This document shows, in pieces, positions 1 through 9,270 of a stretch of DNA of 64,000 nucleotides. This DNA is from Flavobacteriales bacterium (GTDB lineage Bacteria > Bacteroidota > Bacteroidia > Flavobacteriales_F > PHOS-HE28), in NCBI GenBank assembly GCA_026129465.1, contig JAHCIA010000001.1, positions 3,179,583 to 3,243,582 of the forward strand. The letters run 5' to 3'. How positions within the stretch are numbered: position 1 is the stretch's first letter; each line of letters opens with the position of its first letter. The position numbers and the translations under genes were made by a program. Under the pieces are notes generated by a model. That model ran no database searches. It was not told the origin of the DNA and saw only the letters and a program-made list of their open reading frames with translations.

Positions 1-552
1 GCGCAATTCCACGTTCCCTTCCACGTCCACGTTCAGGCCGGGGATGTTCTTCATCACGTCCACGCCCGATCCTCCCCGCGTGGTGAGGTCGCGCTCCACA
101 TTGAACACGCGGCGGTCCACCTTCATCACCACTTGGCTGCTGCGGCCCGTGATCTCCACTTCCTGGAGGAGTTCGGCGTCGGGCTCCAGCAGCAGGTTGC
201 CCAGGTCGGCTTCCATTTGGTCGCGCGTAAGGGTCACTTCGGAGGAGAGCTTCTTGTACCCGATGAAGCTCACTTCCACCCGCAGGGGGGCCAGGGGCAA
301 TTTCTCCACGCTGAACTCGCCGTTCGGCCGCACGATGGTTCCACCCAGCAGGCTGTCGTTGCGCTGCAGAAACACGGCGATCGTGGCGAACTCCGCAGGT
401 TTGCGCGTGCTGGCGTCCAGCACCCTGCCATAGACCTTGCCGATGGTGGGTGGAGCGCCGCCGCCGGGGCGTTGCGCCAGGAGTTGCAGGCAGGTGGGAA
501 GGAAGAGGATGGGGGTGAAGGCCCATCGCAGGGCCGGGATAGCGAGGCGCAT
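1..552 (-). CDS. TonB-dependent receptor, N-terminal part (runs off window edge)
   Basis: Only the first 184 codons are present. Residues 1-27 form a signal peptide ending in LLAQ. Residues about 37-115 look like a carboxypeptidase-regulatory-like beta-sandwich (GKVYGRVLDAS, then RPNGEFSVEKLPLAPLRVEV), a domain common at the N-terminus of Bacteroidota outer-membrane receptors. From about residue 130 a TonB plug domain begins (LLQEVEITGR, VFNVERD, then DVMKNIPGLNVD at 165-176). The family binds a ligand at the outer membrane and imports it with TonB energy; substrate cannot be inferred because the barrel lies outside the window. The start codon is the ATG directly before the signal peptide. 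Family assignment is firm; function beyond that is unknown. Confidence 0.85.
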   Translation of the reverse strand, partial: MRLAIPALRWAFTPILFLPTCLQLLAQRPGGGAPPTIGKVYGRVLDASTRKPAEFATIAVFLQRNDSLLGGTIVRPNGEFSVEKLPLAPLRVEVSFIGYKKLSSEVTLTRDQMEADLGNLLLEPDAELLQEVEITGRSSQVVMKVDRRVFNVERDLTTRGGSGVDVMKNIPGLNVDVEGNVELR

Positions 553-657
553 GTCGGGTGGCAAAGGTACCGGGGCGGTATTCCCCCGGGCGGACATACG
601 CCCTCCGGACCTTGGAAGCGTTCGGTCGCGTGACGTTTTTTAACACCCCCCAAGAGA

Positions 658-683
658 AAGCCCCCGCCGGTGGGCAGGGGCTT
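658..683 (-). terminator. Hairpin terminator after the RRM gene
   Basis: On the minus strand AAGCCCC pairs with GGGGCTT across a 12-nt loop, about 20 nt past the stop of the RNA-binding protein gene, with a short T-rich tail. Stem sequence resembles other terminators in this window. Confidence 0.6.
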
Positions 684-704
684 CCATACTTGTGCGGGAT
701 GTGC

Positions 705-1088
705 TCAGTAGTCCTCGTTGCGGAATCCACCGCCACGGCGATCGCCGCGGTCTTCGCGGTATCCGCCACGGTCTCCTCCACCGCGATCGTTGCGGAAACC
801 GCCACGATCGCCACCACCACCGCCACGGAAGGGGCGGTCGCCCTCGGTGCGTGGGCGTGCCTCGTTCACGACCAGGTCGCGGCCGTGGAAATTCTTGCCG
901 TTGGTGGCCTCGATGGCCGTACGGCCGGCGTTGTCATCGGACATCTCCACGAAACCGAATCCGCGGCTCCGGTTGGTGACCTTGTCCATGATGATCTTGG
1001 CCGAAGTGACCTCCCCATACGGCTCGAAAAGTTCGCGGAGGTCCTGGTCCTTCACTGAGTAAGGCACGTTGGCGACGTAAATGTTCAT
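705..1088 (-). CDS. RRM-domain RNA-binding protein with RGG-rich tail
   Basis: A 127-residue protein. Residues 1-80 are one RNA recognition motif: RNP2 is IYVANV near the N-terminus and RNP1 is RGFGFVEM near residue 40. The rest (about 85-127) is low-complexity Gly/Arg/Asp with repeated RGG, RGGF and RGGY units. Proteins of this shape are abundant in Bacteroidota and cyanobacteria and act as cytoplasmic RNA-binding proteins, often cold-induced; they may fill the niche of cold-shock proteins. The ATG at 1088 is chosen because the RRM begins there; longer in-frame extensions have no RRM homology. A promoter-like element lies about 80 nt upstream, giving a long 5' leader, which is typical of cold-regulated messages (inference). 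Confidence 0.9.
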   Translation of the reverse strand: MNIYVANVPYSVKDQDLRELFEPYGEVTSAKIIMDKVTNRSRGFGFVEMSDDNAGRTAIEATNGKNFHGRDLVVNEARPRTEGDRPFRGGGGGDRGGFRNDRGGGDRGGYREDRGDRRGGGFRNEDY

Positions 1089-1168
1089 GAGTTCTACTGA
1101 CTGTTTTTGTTCGTGATCGCCTGTGCCGCGGAGGTCTCGCCAAAGAACGCCCCGGCCGTTGGGCGAGA

Positions 1169-1198
1169 CGAAAGTAGGTCTATTCCCGATCCCGGCAA
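1169..1198 (-). promoter_or_regulatory. Bacteroidota-type promoter for the RRM gene
   Basis: Minus strand reads TTG, 19 nt, then TACTTTCG, a one-mismatch version of the Bacteroidota consensus TTG-N19-21-TAnnTTTG. Transcription from here would give a leader of roughly 75 nt before the ATG at 1088. Confidence 0.55.
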
Positions 1199-1246
1199 TA
1201 CCCGTGGCCCCCGGCCGGGTGTTCGGGATCGGGCCGTGGTAGCGGG

Positions 1247-1750
1247 TCAGGGCCGGTCGATCCGGTAGATCAGCGCCTCGGGATCGTGGTCGCAAACGTC
1301 GGTCTTCCAGTACCGCATGCCCAGCTTTTCCAGCACCCGGATGGAGGCGATGTTCCCCTGTGCCACGCGGCCGACGATGGTTTCCAGGCCGAATTGCCCG
1401 AAGCCCAGTTCCAAGCTGGCTTGAGCCGCTTCGGTGGCGTAGCCCCGGCCCCAGTGTTCGCGCAGCAGCCGGTAGCCCAGGTCCACAGTTCCGTCCTCAA
1501 GCCGCTTCAGGCCGCACCACCCCAGCCAGGCGTCATCGGCGGTGCGCATCATGGCCCAGCGGCCGAACCCATGCCGGCGGTAGTCCGGGTAGGCGGCCAG
1601 GAAGGCACGGGCTTCCTCCACCGACGCGAATGGGCCATCGCCCGTGTACCGGACCACTTCAGGGTCGCTGTTCAGCAGGAATGCGTGATCGGCGTCATCC
1701 GGCGTCATCTCGCGGAGATGGAGCCGTTCGGTGGTGGCGATGGGGGACAT
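1247..1750 (-). CDS. GNAT-family N-acetyltransferase (RimJ/RimL type)
   Basis: A 167-residue protein of the RimJ/RimL-like acetyltransferase group, which transfers acetyl from acetyl-CoA to an amino group of a protein N-terminus or small molecule. The N-terminal TERLHLREMTPDDADHAF is the typical first strand and helix; LREHWGRGYATEA is the acetyl-CoA pyrophosphate loop (R/Q-x-x-G-x-G/A); IASIRVLEKLGM is the usual C-terminal helix. I prefer the ATG at 1750 because homology starts right after it; an in-frame upstream start at 1774 would add eight residues. The substrate cannot be told from sequence. Divergent from the desaturase gene. Confidence 0.85.
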   Translation of the reverse strand: MSPIATTERLHLREMTPDDADHAFLLNSDPEVVRYTGDGPFASVEEARAFLAAYPDYRRHGFGRWAMMRTADDAWLGWCGLKRLEDGTVDLGYRLLREHWGRGYATEAAQASLELGFGQFGLETIVGRVAQGNIASIRVLEKLGMRYWKTDVCDHDPEALIYRIDRP

Positions 1751-1811
1751 GGACAATGGGGCCTTGTGGCCCACTTGACGAAGCCGGGCCGTCGCTGGTT
1801 ACCCGGGCACC

Positions 1812-1819
1812 TACCTTTG
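1812..1819 (+). promoter_or_regulatory. TAnnTTTG -7 box upstream of the desaturase gene
   Basis: TACCTTTG matches the Bacteroidota -7 consensus exactly and lies 24 nt before the ATG at 1844. No TTG is present at the expected upstream spacing, so support is partial. Confidence 0.4.
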
Positions 1820-1843
1820 GTCCATACCGCTTTTCCCAACGAC

Positions 1844-2917
1844 ATGTCACAACCCGTTTTCGCCAGGACCGCTCCGCTCTTTTTCCAACGCCTGCGAGAG
1901 GTCACCGAGGCCTACTTCAAGGAGACCGGCAACCGCAAGACCGGCGACCTGCGCCTCTATACCAAGACCGCCGTGCTCGGCGCGGCGCTGGTGGCCCTTT
2001 ACGTGGTCCTCGTCTTCTTCACACCGGCCTCCACATGGCTGGCCCTGGGCCTATGCGCCGTGATGGGACTGGTGGTGGCCAGCATCGGCTTCAATGTGAT
2101 GCACGATGGGGCCCATGGCAGCTACAGCCGCCGCAAGTGGGTGAACGAGACCATGGCCCACAGCCTCAACTTCCTCGGCGGCAACGTGTACATCTGGAAG
2201 CTGAAGCACAATGTGAACCACCACACCTTCACCAACGTGGAGGGGCACGACGACGACATCGACATCAAGCCCTGGATCCGGGTGCATCCCGGCCAGGAGC
2301 GCCGGTGGTACCACCGCTTCCAGCACATCTACGGCCCTGTGCTCTACGGCACCACCTACCTGTTCTGGATCTTTTACAACGACCTGCGCAAGTACTTCAC
2401 CGGCCGCATCGCGGAGGAGACCCCCTTGAAGCCCATGGACCTGAAGGAACACATCCTGTTCTGGGCCTCCAAGCTGTTCTACATCGGCCTGTTCCTGGTG
2501 CTGCCCATGGTCCTGGTGGGCGTGCTCCCAACACTGGCCGGCTATGGCGTGATGGTCTTCGTCGCGGGCGTGGTGATCAGCGTGGTGTTCCAACTGGCGC
2601 ACGTGGTGGAGGGCACGGACTTCCATCATCCTGCCGAGGAAGGACATGCCATCGAGAGCGAGTGGGCCATCCATCAGGTGAGCACCACGGTGAACTTCGC
2701 CACGCGCAACAAGGTGTGGAACTGGCTCTTCGGCGGGCTCAACTTCCAGGTGGAGCATCATCTTTTCCCGCGTATCAGCCACGTGCACTATCCCGAGTTG
2801 AACAAGCGGTTGCGCCTGGTCTGTGCCGAGTTCAACGTGCCATACCGGGAGTTCCCCACCATGCGCAGCGCGCTGTGGTCGCATCTGCGTCATCTGCGGC
2901 AGGTGGGCAGGGCTTGA
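1844..2917 (+). CDS. Membrane fatty-acid (acyl-CoA/acyl-lipid) desaturase
   Basis: A 357-residue integral membrane di-iron desaturase. The three histidine boxes are clear: HDGAH at 87-91, HNVNHH at 122-127, and QVEHH at 302-306. The Q-x-x-HH form of the third box is typical of front-end and linoleoyl-CoA-type desaturases. Hydrophobic stretches at about 42-82 and 205-255 are the membrane spans. The family introduces a cis double bond into a fatty acyl chain with O2 and an electron donor; there is no fused cytochrome b5, so a separate donor is needed. A likely role is adjustment of membrane fluidity. Start chosen at ATG 1844 because residues upstream lack homology and a -7 box lies just before it. 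Regiospecificity is not predictable from sequence. Confidence 0.9.
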   Translation: MSQPVFARTAPLFFQRLREVTEAYFKETGNRKTGDLRLYTKTAVLGAALVALYVVLVFFTPASTWLALGLCAVMGLVVASIGFNVMHDGAHGSYSRRKWVNETMAHSLNFLGGNVYIWKLKHNVNHHTFTNVEGHDDDIDIKPWIRVHPGQERRWYHRFQHIYGPVLYGTTYLFWIFYNDLRKYFTGRIAEETPLKPMDLKEHILFWASKLFYIGLFLVLPMVLVGVLPTLAGYGVMVFVAGVVISVVFQLAHVVEGTDFHHPAEEGHAIESEWAIHQVSTTVNFATRNKVWNWLFGGLNFQVEHHLFPRISHVHYPELNKRLRLVCAEFNVPYREFPTMRSALWSHLRHLRQVGRA

Positions 2918-2954
2918 GCCCTTGGCATCGGAAGCTGGCCGCCGCCGCCGGGGA

Positions 2955-4571
2955 TCACTCCAGCACCACCGGCGTGTCCTTGGGGTGCTTCACGCTGTAG
3001 CTGAAGCCCAGCTTGCGGGTTTCCCGTGCGGCCAGGTTGATGTCCCAGGAGAGGAAGCCCTTCTGCGCGTCCACCGTGGCGCCGCCCTTGTCTTCCAGCT
3101 TCACCTCGATCTCGCTCTGCGGGCTCAATGGATGCTGATCGCGCACCTCCAGGTCCACGGAGATCGACTTGGTGTTGCGCACGGTGAGGTCCCAACCGAT
3201 GGTGACGGTTCGTTTGCCGCCCACCACCGCCTTCTGGTCCGTTGTCTTGCGGCGCACACGCTCCACCACCACGCCCTTGTCGCGGCCCAGGGAGATGTCC
3301 ATGGTATCACGCGGCTGGTCCAGGTCCAGATAGCTCTTGCCCACGTAGGTGCCCTCGAAGAACACGTTGGCCTCACCGGGCAGCAGCCCAAGGTCCTCCC
3401 AGCCCGTGGTGCGCGCATAGAGGAAGGCGTCCTTGTCCAGCTTGGGTGTCGCATAGTGCTTGTAGTTGGCGGGAATGTCGTGGCTGCGCACACCCACCGT
3501 ATGCGCCTTGCCATCACTGGGGATGGTGAAAGGCGTTTCGATGATGTACTCGAGCGTGGTGGTGCGGAATTCCAAGGCGTTGGCCACCATGGTGGTCGCC
3601 TCCCGCTCTTCCAGCATGACCTGTTCCCCTGCGGATGGCGCCATGCCGCGGTAGTCGTCGGCATCCATCGCTTCCTTGCGCGCGGCACTGGTGCGTGTGA
3701 GGGTCTGCGTCGCCATCGGTCTGGGCCGCCAGAGCGTCCAGGGCAGCAGTTGCGGCATCACCCCGCCCAAGGTGGGGTTGCCGCTGCTGAGACTCAAGGC
3801 GACCTTGTTCCAATCCTCACCGGTGTTGTTCACCACCTGGGCCTTCATCAACAACTCGATGGGCTGTCCCACGGCTTTGGCGCGCAGGTCGTAGGCCGGC
3901 ACCCAGCCGGCGTTGCCCACGAAGCAGGTGATCGTGAAGCTGGCGTTCACTTCCGCCGCGCTGCTGATCTCCACCACCACTTCGCTGGTGGGCCGTGGCG
4001 CCTGGGCCTGCAACTGCTGCAACTGCTGACGATGCTTCAGCAACTCCTCATTGATCGTGTTCATCTTTTCCTGTTGGGCCAACTGCCCGCTCTTCACCGC
4101 CTTCATCCGTTCGCGCACGTAGTCGTTCACCGCGGTCAGCTGTGCCGCCGTGATCCCGTTCTGCTGCCCACCGATCGCGCTGTTCTTGTTGAGCAGCTGC
4201 TCCTCGTTGGTCCATACGTCATGCAAGGCCTTCTCCTGCGCCTGGTCCTTCTCCAACTTCTTGATCCGCGACTGCAATTCCTCGATCTCCTTCTTCTTCG
4301 GGCTTTCCGTGAGGTAGTTCATCCTGTGGTTCACACTGAGGATGTTGTAGCCGCCCTTGCCGGTGACCTGGATGCTCTGCGGGTCGATCCCCTGCGGCAG
4401 TCCGGCGAAGACCAGCGTGCTGGTGCCAGCGGGGACCGTGGTGCTGGCGGTGCGTGTCACCTGTGCGCCGCTGAGGAAGACCTTGGCCTCGGTAAGCTTG
4501 CTGGTGACGTTCTTCTCGCTGGCCAAAGTGGTGGAAGCGATGAGCAACAGGGGGAGGATGATCGTGCGCAT
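2955..4571 (-). CDS. DUF4139 domain protein (mucoidy inhibitor MuiA-like)
   Basis: A 538-residue secreted or envelope protein. Residues 1-17 are a signal peptide (MRTIILPLLLIASTTLAS). An N-terminal beta domain (about 25-90, AKVFLSGAQVTRTA) matches the DUF4140 element of this family; residues about 90-190 are strongly charged and Gln-rich and predict a coiled coil; the rest is the DUF4139 beta-rich domain (VGNAGWVPAYDLRAKA, then YVGKSYLDLDQPRDTMDISLG), ending SYSVKHPKDTPVVLE. The family name comes from a mucoidy-related gene, but no biochemical activity is established. It is convergent with the desaturase gene (37 nt apart). Confidence 0.85.
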   Translation of the reverse strand: MRTIILPLLLIASTTLASEKNVTSKLTEAKVFLSGAQVTRTASTTVPAGTSTLVFAGLPQGIDPQSIQVTGKGGYNILSVNHRMNYLTESPKKKEIEELQSRIKKLEKDQAQEKALHDVWTNEEQLLNKNSAIGGQQNGITAAQLTAVNDYVRERMKAVKSGQLAQQEKMNTINEELLKHRQQLQQLQAQAPRPTSEVVVEISSAAEVNASFTITCFVGNAGWVPAYDLRAKAVGQPIELLMKAQVVNNTGEDWNKVALSLSSGNPTLGGVMPQLLPWTLWRPRPMATQTLTRTSAARKEAMDADDYRGMAPSAGEQVMLEEREATTMVANALEFRTTTLEYIIETPFTIPSDGKAHTVGVRSHDIPANYKHYATPKLDKDAFLYARTTGWEDLGLLPGEANVFFEGTYVGKSYLDLDQPRDTMDISLGRDKGVVVERVRRKTTDQKAVVGGKRTVTIGWDLTVRNTKSISVDLEVRDQHPLSPQSEIEVKLEDKGGATVDAQKGFLSWDINLAARETRKLGFSYSVKHPKDTPVVLE

Positions 4572-4653
4572 GTTGGTGCTGTTCCAGGGGACAAAGGAAA
4601 GGTGCCGCTGGTACGAAGTGCCCGTACACGCGACACGTCCTTGGGTTCAATGC

Positions 4654-4701
4654 CGAGGGCCGCCCCATCCCGGACCTGGATCCGGGAGGGAGCGGCCCTC
4701 G
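4654..4701 (-). terminator. Strong hairpin downstream of the large surface protein gene
   Basis: CGAGGGCCGC at the left pairs with GCGGCCCTCG at the right, with an inner stem TCCCGGA/TCCGGGA. It lies 23 nt beyond the stop at 4724 and before the DUF4139 gene start, so it probably ends the leftward surface-protein transcript. Confidence 0.6.
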
Positions 4702-6132
4702 TTCGAATTGACGCGGTGATCGCTCACCGCTGCACCACCAGGCGCTTCACTTGCCGCTCATCACCAGCGGTGATCGCCACCAGGTAGGTGCCAGGGGCGA
4801 GGCCATCCAGTTGGAGCATGGTGAAAAGTTGTCCGCCTTGGGCAGGTAGCTCCTGGGCCATCACACGCTGTCCGCTCAGGTCGAAGAGGTCGATCGCCAC
4901 GGTGGCGGTGGTCACTTCATCCATCGCGATCCAGAGCTGCTGGCCGTTGTTGGGGTTGGGCCAGATCGTGAGCTGGGCTTCGTTGGTTTCGTCGAGGAGC
5001 ATGTTCTCGTTGCCGGGAGCGGCGCCAGCGCTGATGGTCACCGTGCAGTACTCGCCCCAGGTGCACCAAGTGGGCACGCCACTGATGTTCTTGCGGGCAC
5101 GGACACGCACGTTGTAGGTGACACCGGGCTGCATGGCCGGCTGGCTGGCCCAGTTCAGGTGGCGCTGCACGGTGGTGGTCTGCAACACGGCCAGGTAAGA
5201 CGCATCGCCCGGCAGGTTGGTGAATTCCCACTCGTAGAGGTTGGCACCGGCGATGGCCATGGCGAAGAGCCTGTTGGCCGCCTGGTTGGGGCCACCCCAT
5301 GTGCGGGTGACACCACAGCTGAAGTTGGGGTGGCCCACCACATCGTTGAGCTTGGCGGGCGGGCAGGCGGCCGTCACCGGGTCGAGGGTCATGCGGCAGG
5401 CTGGGCCGTATGCGGCATAGACCCCATTGACCACGCTGCGGATGCGGACGTTGTAGAGGACGAGGTCCTGCAAATGGTTGGCGGCGGCCCAGTTGTTCAG
5501 CTTGATGTGGCATGCACGTGTGGCGCCCACATTGTTGTACCCATCGCTGGTGGCGTGGTTGCGCAGCTTGCGGAAGCTGAGGCTGCCATGGGGGTCGAAG
5601 AACCAGAACTCGTATCCGTCGTCGGTCTGGTCGCCCACTTGCCACTCATCGCTCACGATGGCGTTCTCAGCGGCCACCAGGTATTGTCCACTCACCCAGT
5701 AGTTGCGGTCGCAGCTGCTGGCGATGGGGCGGTCGGTGCCCATGGGCAGGCAGAATCCTTCACCGGGGGCCAGAGCGCTCCCACTTCCGAAAGCGCCGTT
5801 GTCGCGGCTGTCGATGATGCGGTCGCCTGCGAGGGTGCGCAGGATGTAGCCACCGCCGGCGATGCCATCACCACCGGCGTCGGTCACCACCAAGCGGTAG
5901 CAGCCATCGGGCAGGCAGCAGGCTTCGAGCACGCTGGGCTGGCTGCTGGGCAGTCCGCTGCCGCTGCACACCGGTGAACCACCACCGAGCGGGCTGATGC
6001 TCCAGGAGATCTGGCCGCCATTGGCATCGGTGGCGAAGTCGATCACCAGATCATGGATGCAGTCGGTGGGCTCGCCCACGCAATCGCACGCTTCGGTCAC
6101 CACGCCATTGATGTAACCGGGGCCGGCGTCGC

Positions 6133-6432
6133 ACACATCACCGATGTTGGCCTCCAGCAACGGGCAGTCGAACTCGGGTTCGATGGGTGTGCCCACGCAA
6201 TCGCAGTCGGCGTTGACGGTGTCGTTTTCGGTGTTCTCGTCCAGGTCGTCGCAGGCATCACCGATGTTGGCTTCCAGCAGCGGGCAGTCGAACTCGGGTT
6301 CGATGGGTGTGCCCACGCAATCGCAGTCGGCGTTGACGGTGTCGTTCTCGGTGTTCTCGTCCAGGTCGTCGCAGGCATCACCGATGTTGGCTTCCAGCAA
6401 CGGGCAGTCGAACTCGGGCTCGATGGGCGTGC
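6133..6432. repeat. 120-bp in-frame tandem repeat, about 2.5-3 copies
   Basis: A unit of exactly 120 bp (40 residues, containing PIEPEFDCPLLEANIGDACD) repeats with only a few substitutions; corresponding blocks start at 6133, 6253 and 6373. The near identity suggests recent duplication within the surface-protein gene. Confidence 0.85.
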
Positions 6433-6531
6433 CGGCGCATTCACATCCTGCGGTGATCACATCGTTCTCCGTGTTCTCATCACCGTCATTGCAGGTGGCG
6501 CCTGGTTCGGGATTTCCGCAGCCGCAATCAC

Positions 6532-7530
6532 CAGGTGCGGTCTTGTCCGGGTCGTTCGGGCAGCCATCGTTGCAATCGGCCGTGCCGTCACCGTCGGAGT
6601 CCACATCGCTCACCCCGCATCCACAGATGCCAGGCGCGGTCTTGTCGGGGTCGTTCGGGCAGCCGTCGTCCGCGTCGCAAACCCCGTCGCCATCGCTGTC
6701 CTGGAAGGTGCCGGCGCAATCGCAATTGGCGTCGTACACGTCATTGATCGTGCAATCATCGCCATCGTCGCAAGCGGTGCCTGGCTGGGCAGGTCCGCCG
6801 GGAACGCCGGCGCAATCCTCATCGGGCAGCACGCCCACGCAGAGGCAGTTGGCGTTCACCGTGTCGTTGATGGTATTGGCGTTGCCATCGTCGCAGGCAT
6901 CACCGGGTTGCAGGCCGGCCAGCAGCGGGCAGGGGTCGTTGCAATCGGCCACACCGTCACCATCGGTGTCCACATCGCTTGCACCGCATCCGCAGATGCC
7001 GGGCTCGGTCTTGTCCGGGTCGTTCGGGCAGCCATCATTGCAATCGGCCACACCATCACCATCGCTGTCCACATCGCTCACACCGCATCCGCAGATGCCA
7101 GGCTCGGTCTTGTTGGGATCGTTCGGGCAGCCATCAATGCAATCCGCTACGCCGTCACCATCGCTGTCCGCATCACTCACGCCGCATCCGCAGATGCCGG
7201 GCTCGGTCTTGTTGGGATCGTTCGGGCACAGGTCGTTGCAGTCCGGTGTGCCGTCGTTGTCGGTGTCGGTATCAGCCACGCCGCAGCCGCAAATGCCGGG
7301 TATGATCTTGTCCGGGTCGTTCGGGCAGCCATCGATGCAATCCGCTACGCCGTCACCATCGCTGTCCACATCGCTCACACCGCATCCGCAGATGCCAGGC
7401 GCGGTCTTGTCCGGGTCGTTCGGACAGCCATCGATGCAATCGGCCGTGCCATCACCATCGGTATCCGTATCCGGCACACCGCAGCCGCACTGGCCCGGCG
7501 CGATCTTGTTCGGATCGTTGGGGCAGCCAT
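6532..7530. repeat. 99-bp tandem repeats encoding thrombospondin type 3-like units
   Basis: Eight units with a 33-residue (99-bp) period; six are consecutive (about 6950-7530) and two stand apart (about 6532-6690). Each has an Asp-rich Ca-binding loop followed by CPNDP and a GICGCG-type Cys pair. These are protein-coding repeats, not CRISPR. Confidence 0.85.
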
Positions 7531-8386
7531 CGAGGAAGTCGCAGGTGCCATCGTTGTCGGCGTCCTGGAAGGTGTTGCTCACGATGCCGTTGGTGCACTC
7601 GTCCAGCGTGCAGGGGTCGCCGTCGTCCACCGTCAGTTGCGAACATGCGCAGCCGTCGCTGTTCACGCCTTCACCGCCGGGCGTTCCGGGGCAGAGGTCG
7701 CTCGCATTGCACACGCCGTCCTCATCGTCATCGTTGCACAGTATGCTGAACGACATACCACATGGAGAACCGTCAACCTCTATGTAGTATATCGCGGCCG
7801 CACGTGCACCGAAATCGGCTTGTCCGGGCAATGGTGTGGAATTCCCACCCGCACTCAGGATGATCGTGCTCAAGAGTGCTGTGGCTGAGTTTCGCAAGCG
7901 GACATTGTAGTTCTGGACCGTGGCACCAGCGTGTTCGGCCTGGAGGTTCAGCACCAAAGGACCGCCTGGATGTTCGATCCTGTAATAAGCATTGGTCGGG
8001 TTGAACTCGAAGTTCACCTGACCCGTGACGGTCGAAGCTTCCAGGTCGATGGTCGGAGCATTGCCGCTTCCGGTTCCAGCTGGCGGGTTGATGGCAAAGA
8101 CGGGCGGTGTGACGTCGTAGCTGAGGGTATAGGAAATGCCACAAGTGACGCCTTCCAATGACAGGTAGTAGATAGCGCCGATTCCGCGACAAATGGTGCT
8201 TACCGTTTCGGAAAGAGGAAGGGAGTTCCCACCTACGGATACGGTCCATGATTGCAGTATTGCCGACAGACTGTTCCGCAACCGGATCGTGGCGGTACCT
8301 GGTCCACCAATACCCGCATGCTCGGCTTCCCAGTTGATGTTGAGCACACCGTTCGTAGGCAGGGAGATCTGGTAGTAGAAGCCATC

Positions 8387-9165
8387 TCAAAATAGTTTGC
8401 GCATGAGGATCATGGCACAAGCGAGCTGGACGAAGCCCAGGAAGTTGATGCTGTGATACTCGTAGCGGACCACAGTACGCCTGAAGTTGTTGAGCCAGGC
8501 GAAGCATCGCTCCACCTTCCATCTCCGCTTGTATCTGCGAAGCTCCCTTCCATCTTGGGATTTTGAACGCCCTGCGCGGTTCGGTGCGATCATGCGGACC
8601 TTCCTGCGCTTGAGCTTGCGATCGAGCTGATCGCTATCGTAGGCCTTGTCGCCGATGAGCACTTGGGGCAATTCTTCCATGAAACGCGCGGCCAGCGTTT
8701 GGGTCACGAGCTTCACTTCGTGGGTGCTGGCTCCGAAGGTCCGTACGGCGATAGGAAGACCAGCAGCGTCTGTGACGACCATGATCTTGGTGCCTTTACC
8801 TCGCTTAGTCGGGCCGATATGGAGCCCCCTTTTTTGGCACTGGAGAAGGTGCCATCGATGAAGCATTCTGTGATGTCGATCTTCCCTCTTCGTTTGAGGT
8901 CCTGCGCCAAGGCCCACAGCACCTTGTCCCATACGCCCTGCTGACACCAGCGCTGGAAGTACCGATGGCACGACTGGTAAGGAGGGTAGCGCGGTGGAAG
9001 ATCCTGCCATCTGGCTCCTGTCCGGCAGATCCATAATACCCCATTGAACACCTCCCGAGCATCCAGTGGCTTCCTGCCACGCGTCTCGGTCCTCTCTTGA
9101 ATAGGTGAGAGCAGGTCCTTGACCGCTTCCCACTGGGCGTCCGTGCAGTCCATCGTTTTGGACAT
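8387..9165 (-). CDS. IS5-family transposase, two frames joined by -1 frameshift
   Basis: The upstream frame (start ATG 9165, [19 protein letters not shown]) gives the N-terminal DUF4096-type region and the first catalytic Asp ([13 protein letters not shown]). The rest is in the -1 frame and ends at 8387, with IGDKAYDSD (second Asp) and [12 protein letters not shown] (the catalytic Glu). The switch falls at a run of six A followed by five G on the minus strand (plus 8825-8835), where codons AAA AAA can slip by -1 to give …SAKKRGLHIG. This two-frame arrangement is typical of IS427-like elements. No inactivating mutation is visible, so the transposase may be active. Confidence 0.85.
8825..8837 (-). 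promoter_or_regulatory. Probable -1 ribosomal frameshift site in the transposase
   Basis: Minus strand CC AAAAAA GGGGG lies exactly where the first transposase frame must shift to the second. Upstream codons read GCC AAA AAA GGG; after a -1 slip the next codons are AGG GGG CTC, leading into the catalytic domain. Confidence 0.65.
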
Positions 9166-9270
9166 CGAAAGAGGACATGCACGGTGAAAGGATCAAGACC
9201 CTCCCTTCTTCGGTTGTCAAACGCCCGTTGTTCATGGCTCAGGACACCTCAACTATTTTTGAGATGGCCT

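Larger units (their letters stand above)
4724..8377 (-). pseudogene. 3' part of a large type IX-secreted surface protein, cut off by an IS element
   Basis: About 1217 codons that continue the reading frame of the fragment at 9271-10230. Removing the IS and one TA joins the frames into a protein of about 1536 residues (…DNSD then YYQISLPTNG). The part begins with the third of several PPC-like modules (LPTNG, DCRSN/ICRGIG, CGISYTLSYDVTPPVFA), continues with eight thrombospondin type 3-like Ca-binding units (D-x-D-x-DG-x-x-DC, CPNDP, ICGCG), three near-identical 40-residue Cys/Asp-rich units, and ends with a type IX sorting domain (WPNPNNGQQLWI, LFDLSGQRV, LAPGTYLVAI, VKRLVVQR). A translation starting at GTG 8347 would lack a signal peptide and so could not be exported. 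Type IX export and surface attachment are inferred from the C-terminal domain. Confidence 0.85.

Noticed and set aside
6532..7530. Regular DNA repeats that could suggest a CRISPR array
   Set aside because: The 99-bp period is a whole number of codons, spacers are not unique, and the translation gives Ca-binding repeats.
6053..7888. Long open frames on the plus strand opposite the thrombospondin-type repeats (about 611 and 547 codons)
   Set aside because: They are antisense to clear repeat-coding sequence and arise from GC-rich, stop-poor periodic DNA; their own sequence is low-complexity and family-free.
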